A stretch of DNA of 64,000 bases, from positions 1 through 64,000 of the forward strand of contig NZ_NEGJ01000015.1 in assembly GCF_002135415.1 (NCBI RefSeq), read 5' to 3'. A program made the translations under genes and the position numbers. The notes under the pieces were generated by a model that was not told where the DNA came from, searched no databases, and was given only the letters and a program-made list of their open reading frames with translations. Source of the stretch: Acinetobacter sp. ANC 3832 (GTDB lineage Bacteria > Pseudomonadota > Gammaproteobacteria > Pseudomonadales > Moraxellaceae). Positions 63,562-64,000 of the stretch are shown here, piece after piece. Numbering within the stretch: position 1 is the stretch's first letter; every line of letters begins with the position of its first letter.

Positions 63562-64000
63562 TTATTTCTGCTTTCTTGGCAAAATATCCATAAGTTTACA
63601 GATAATACCGAGCATAATTTCATCAGCACCACCACCAATTGAACCTAAACGTCCATCACGATAAAGCTGTGAAGCTGGGTTATCCCACATAAAGCCATTA
63701 CCGCCCCAATACTGCAAACAACTGTCTGCAACTTCACGGGTTAAACGACCTGCTTTTAGTTTCGCCATAGATGCAAGTTCTGTGACATTTTCACCTGCAA
63801 TATGTAAATCACAAGCGCGATAAGTCAATGCACGTAAAGCTTCTACTTCTGTTTTTAATTCTGCAAAACGGAAATGCACATATTGGTTATTGATGAGTGG
63901 CTGACCAAAAGTTGTTCTTTCTTTGGTATAGGTAATCGTTTGATTAATCACATGTTCAAGACCACCAATCGCATTAGCAGAAGCCCACATCCGTTCTTCT
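63562..64000 (-). CDS. acyl-CoA dehydrogenase, C-terminal part (AtuD-like), cut by the window edge
   Basis: About 145 C-terminal residues of an acyl-CoA dehydrogenase; the frame remains open to the end of the window, so the gene continues outside. Visible are KERTTFGQPLINNQYV, the RALTYRACDLHI helix, LQYWGGNGFMWDNPASQLYRD (in part) and SIGGGADEIMLGIICKLM, the FAD/substrate region. The ending ADEIMLGIICKLMDILPRK resembles citronellyl-CoA dehydrogenase AtuD. It precedes the hydratase by 14 bases, so both belong to one operon. Confidence 0.75.
   Translation of the reverse strand, partial: EERMWASANAIGGLEHVINQTITYTKERTTFGQPLINNQYVHFRFAELKTEVEALRALTYRACDLHIAGENVTELASMAKLKAGRLTREVADSCLQYWGGNGFMWDNPASQLYRDGRLGSIGGGADEIMLGIICKLMDILPRKQK

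Noticed and set aside
60622..64000. Leucine (liu) degradation cluster
   Set aside because: Dehydrogenase lies directly next to the hydratase without the carboxylase beta gene between them, which fits atu order better. Kept as an alternative, not excluded.
1..64000. CRISPR array, transposon ends, integrase or prophage
   Set aside because: No array of regularly spaced repeats, no transposase or integrase frame, and no cluster of phage structural genes could be found on either strand.

Overview
The window is a chromosomal segment of a low-GC gammaproteobacterium, most probably Acinetobacter (Moraxellaceae). The reasons are the AT-rich sequence with Acinetobacter-like proteins, the trpA-accD-folC-SPOR order, the rplM-rpsI-sspA-sspB neighbourhood, a membrane quinoprotein glucose dehydrogenase beside an OprB-type porin, and duplicated genes for DUF2147 and ferritin-like hydrolase families. 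Species cannot be fixed from the sequence. I see no insertion sequence, prophage, CRISPR array or rRNA operon; about 65 protein genes and four tRNAs fill the window densely.

Layout. 1-2.6 kb: a complete YfiR-YfiN-YfiB type periplasm-to-c-di-GMP signalling operon, preceded by a possible decayed fragment. 2.7-3.2 kb: a four-tRNA operon (Pro, Arg, His, Pro) read leftward from a strong promoter. 3.3-15.8 kb: housekeeping genes nadA, argJ, secA, a 1-Cys peroxiredoxin, a metallo-beta-lactamase-fold hydrolase next to a lipoprotein tyrosine-phosphatase, then the tightly overlapped operon trpA-accD-folC-SPOR protein. 16-22 kb: NhaC-type antiporter, AraC regulator divergent from two tandem ferritin-like hydrolases, and a DUF2804 protein. 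22-32 kb: glucose dehydrogenase and OprB porin, a CaiB-family CoA transferase/racemase, an AraC regulator, and a thiolase plus multifunctional enzyme beta-oxidation pair. 32-45 kb: mixed single genes (patatin, HAD, PLP dehydratase, GNAT, methyltransferase, hemolysin III, MFS, metallophosphoesterase, phospholipase D, PlsC) and several unknown secreted proteins. 45-54 kb: hflX, an LrgA/LrgB-like pair, three DUF2147 paralogues, a glycosyltransferase-like protein and pdxA-rsmA-apaH. 54-58 kb: rplM-rpsI, a lipoprotein, and sspA-sspB with a tail-anchored partner.

The most unusual locus is 58.2-60.6 kb. Its four genes encode a Roadblock/LC7 protein, a 319-residue protein whose C-terminus looks like the DUF742 winged helix, a small Ras/MglA-like GTPase, and a second Roadblock/LC7 protein. 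This gene set resembles the Streptomyces 'conservon' (cvnB-C-D) but has no histidine kinase and has a second Roadblock gene. A strong intrinsic terminator sits directly after the first gene, so the stoichiometry is probably set by readthrough. I propose it as the best candidate for an undescribed signalling system here.

The right end (60.6-64.0 kb) carries a biotin-dependent acyl-CoA carboxylase alpha subunit, an enoyl-CoA hydratase and a truncated acyl-CoA dehydrogenase. Their order fits the acyclic terpene utilisation genes atuD-E-F better than the leucine (liu) order. Together with the racemase-family gene and the beta-oxidation pair, this suggests capacity for methyl-branched or isoprenoid acyl-CoA catabolism.
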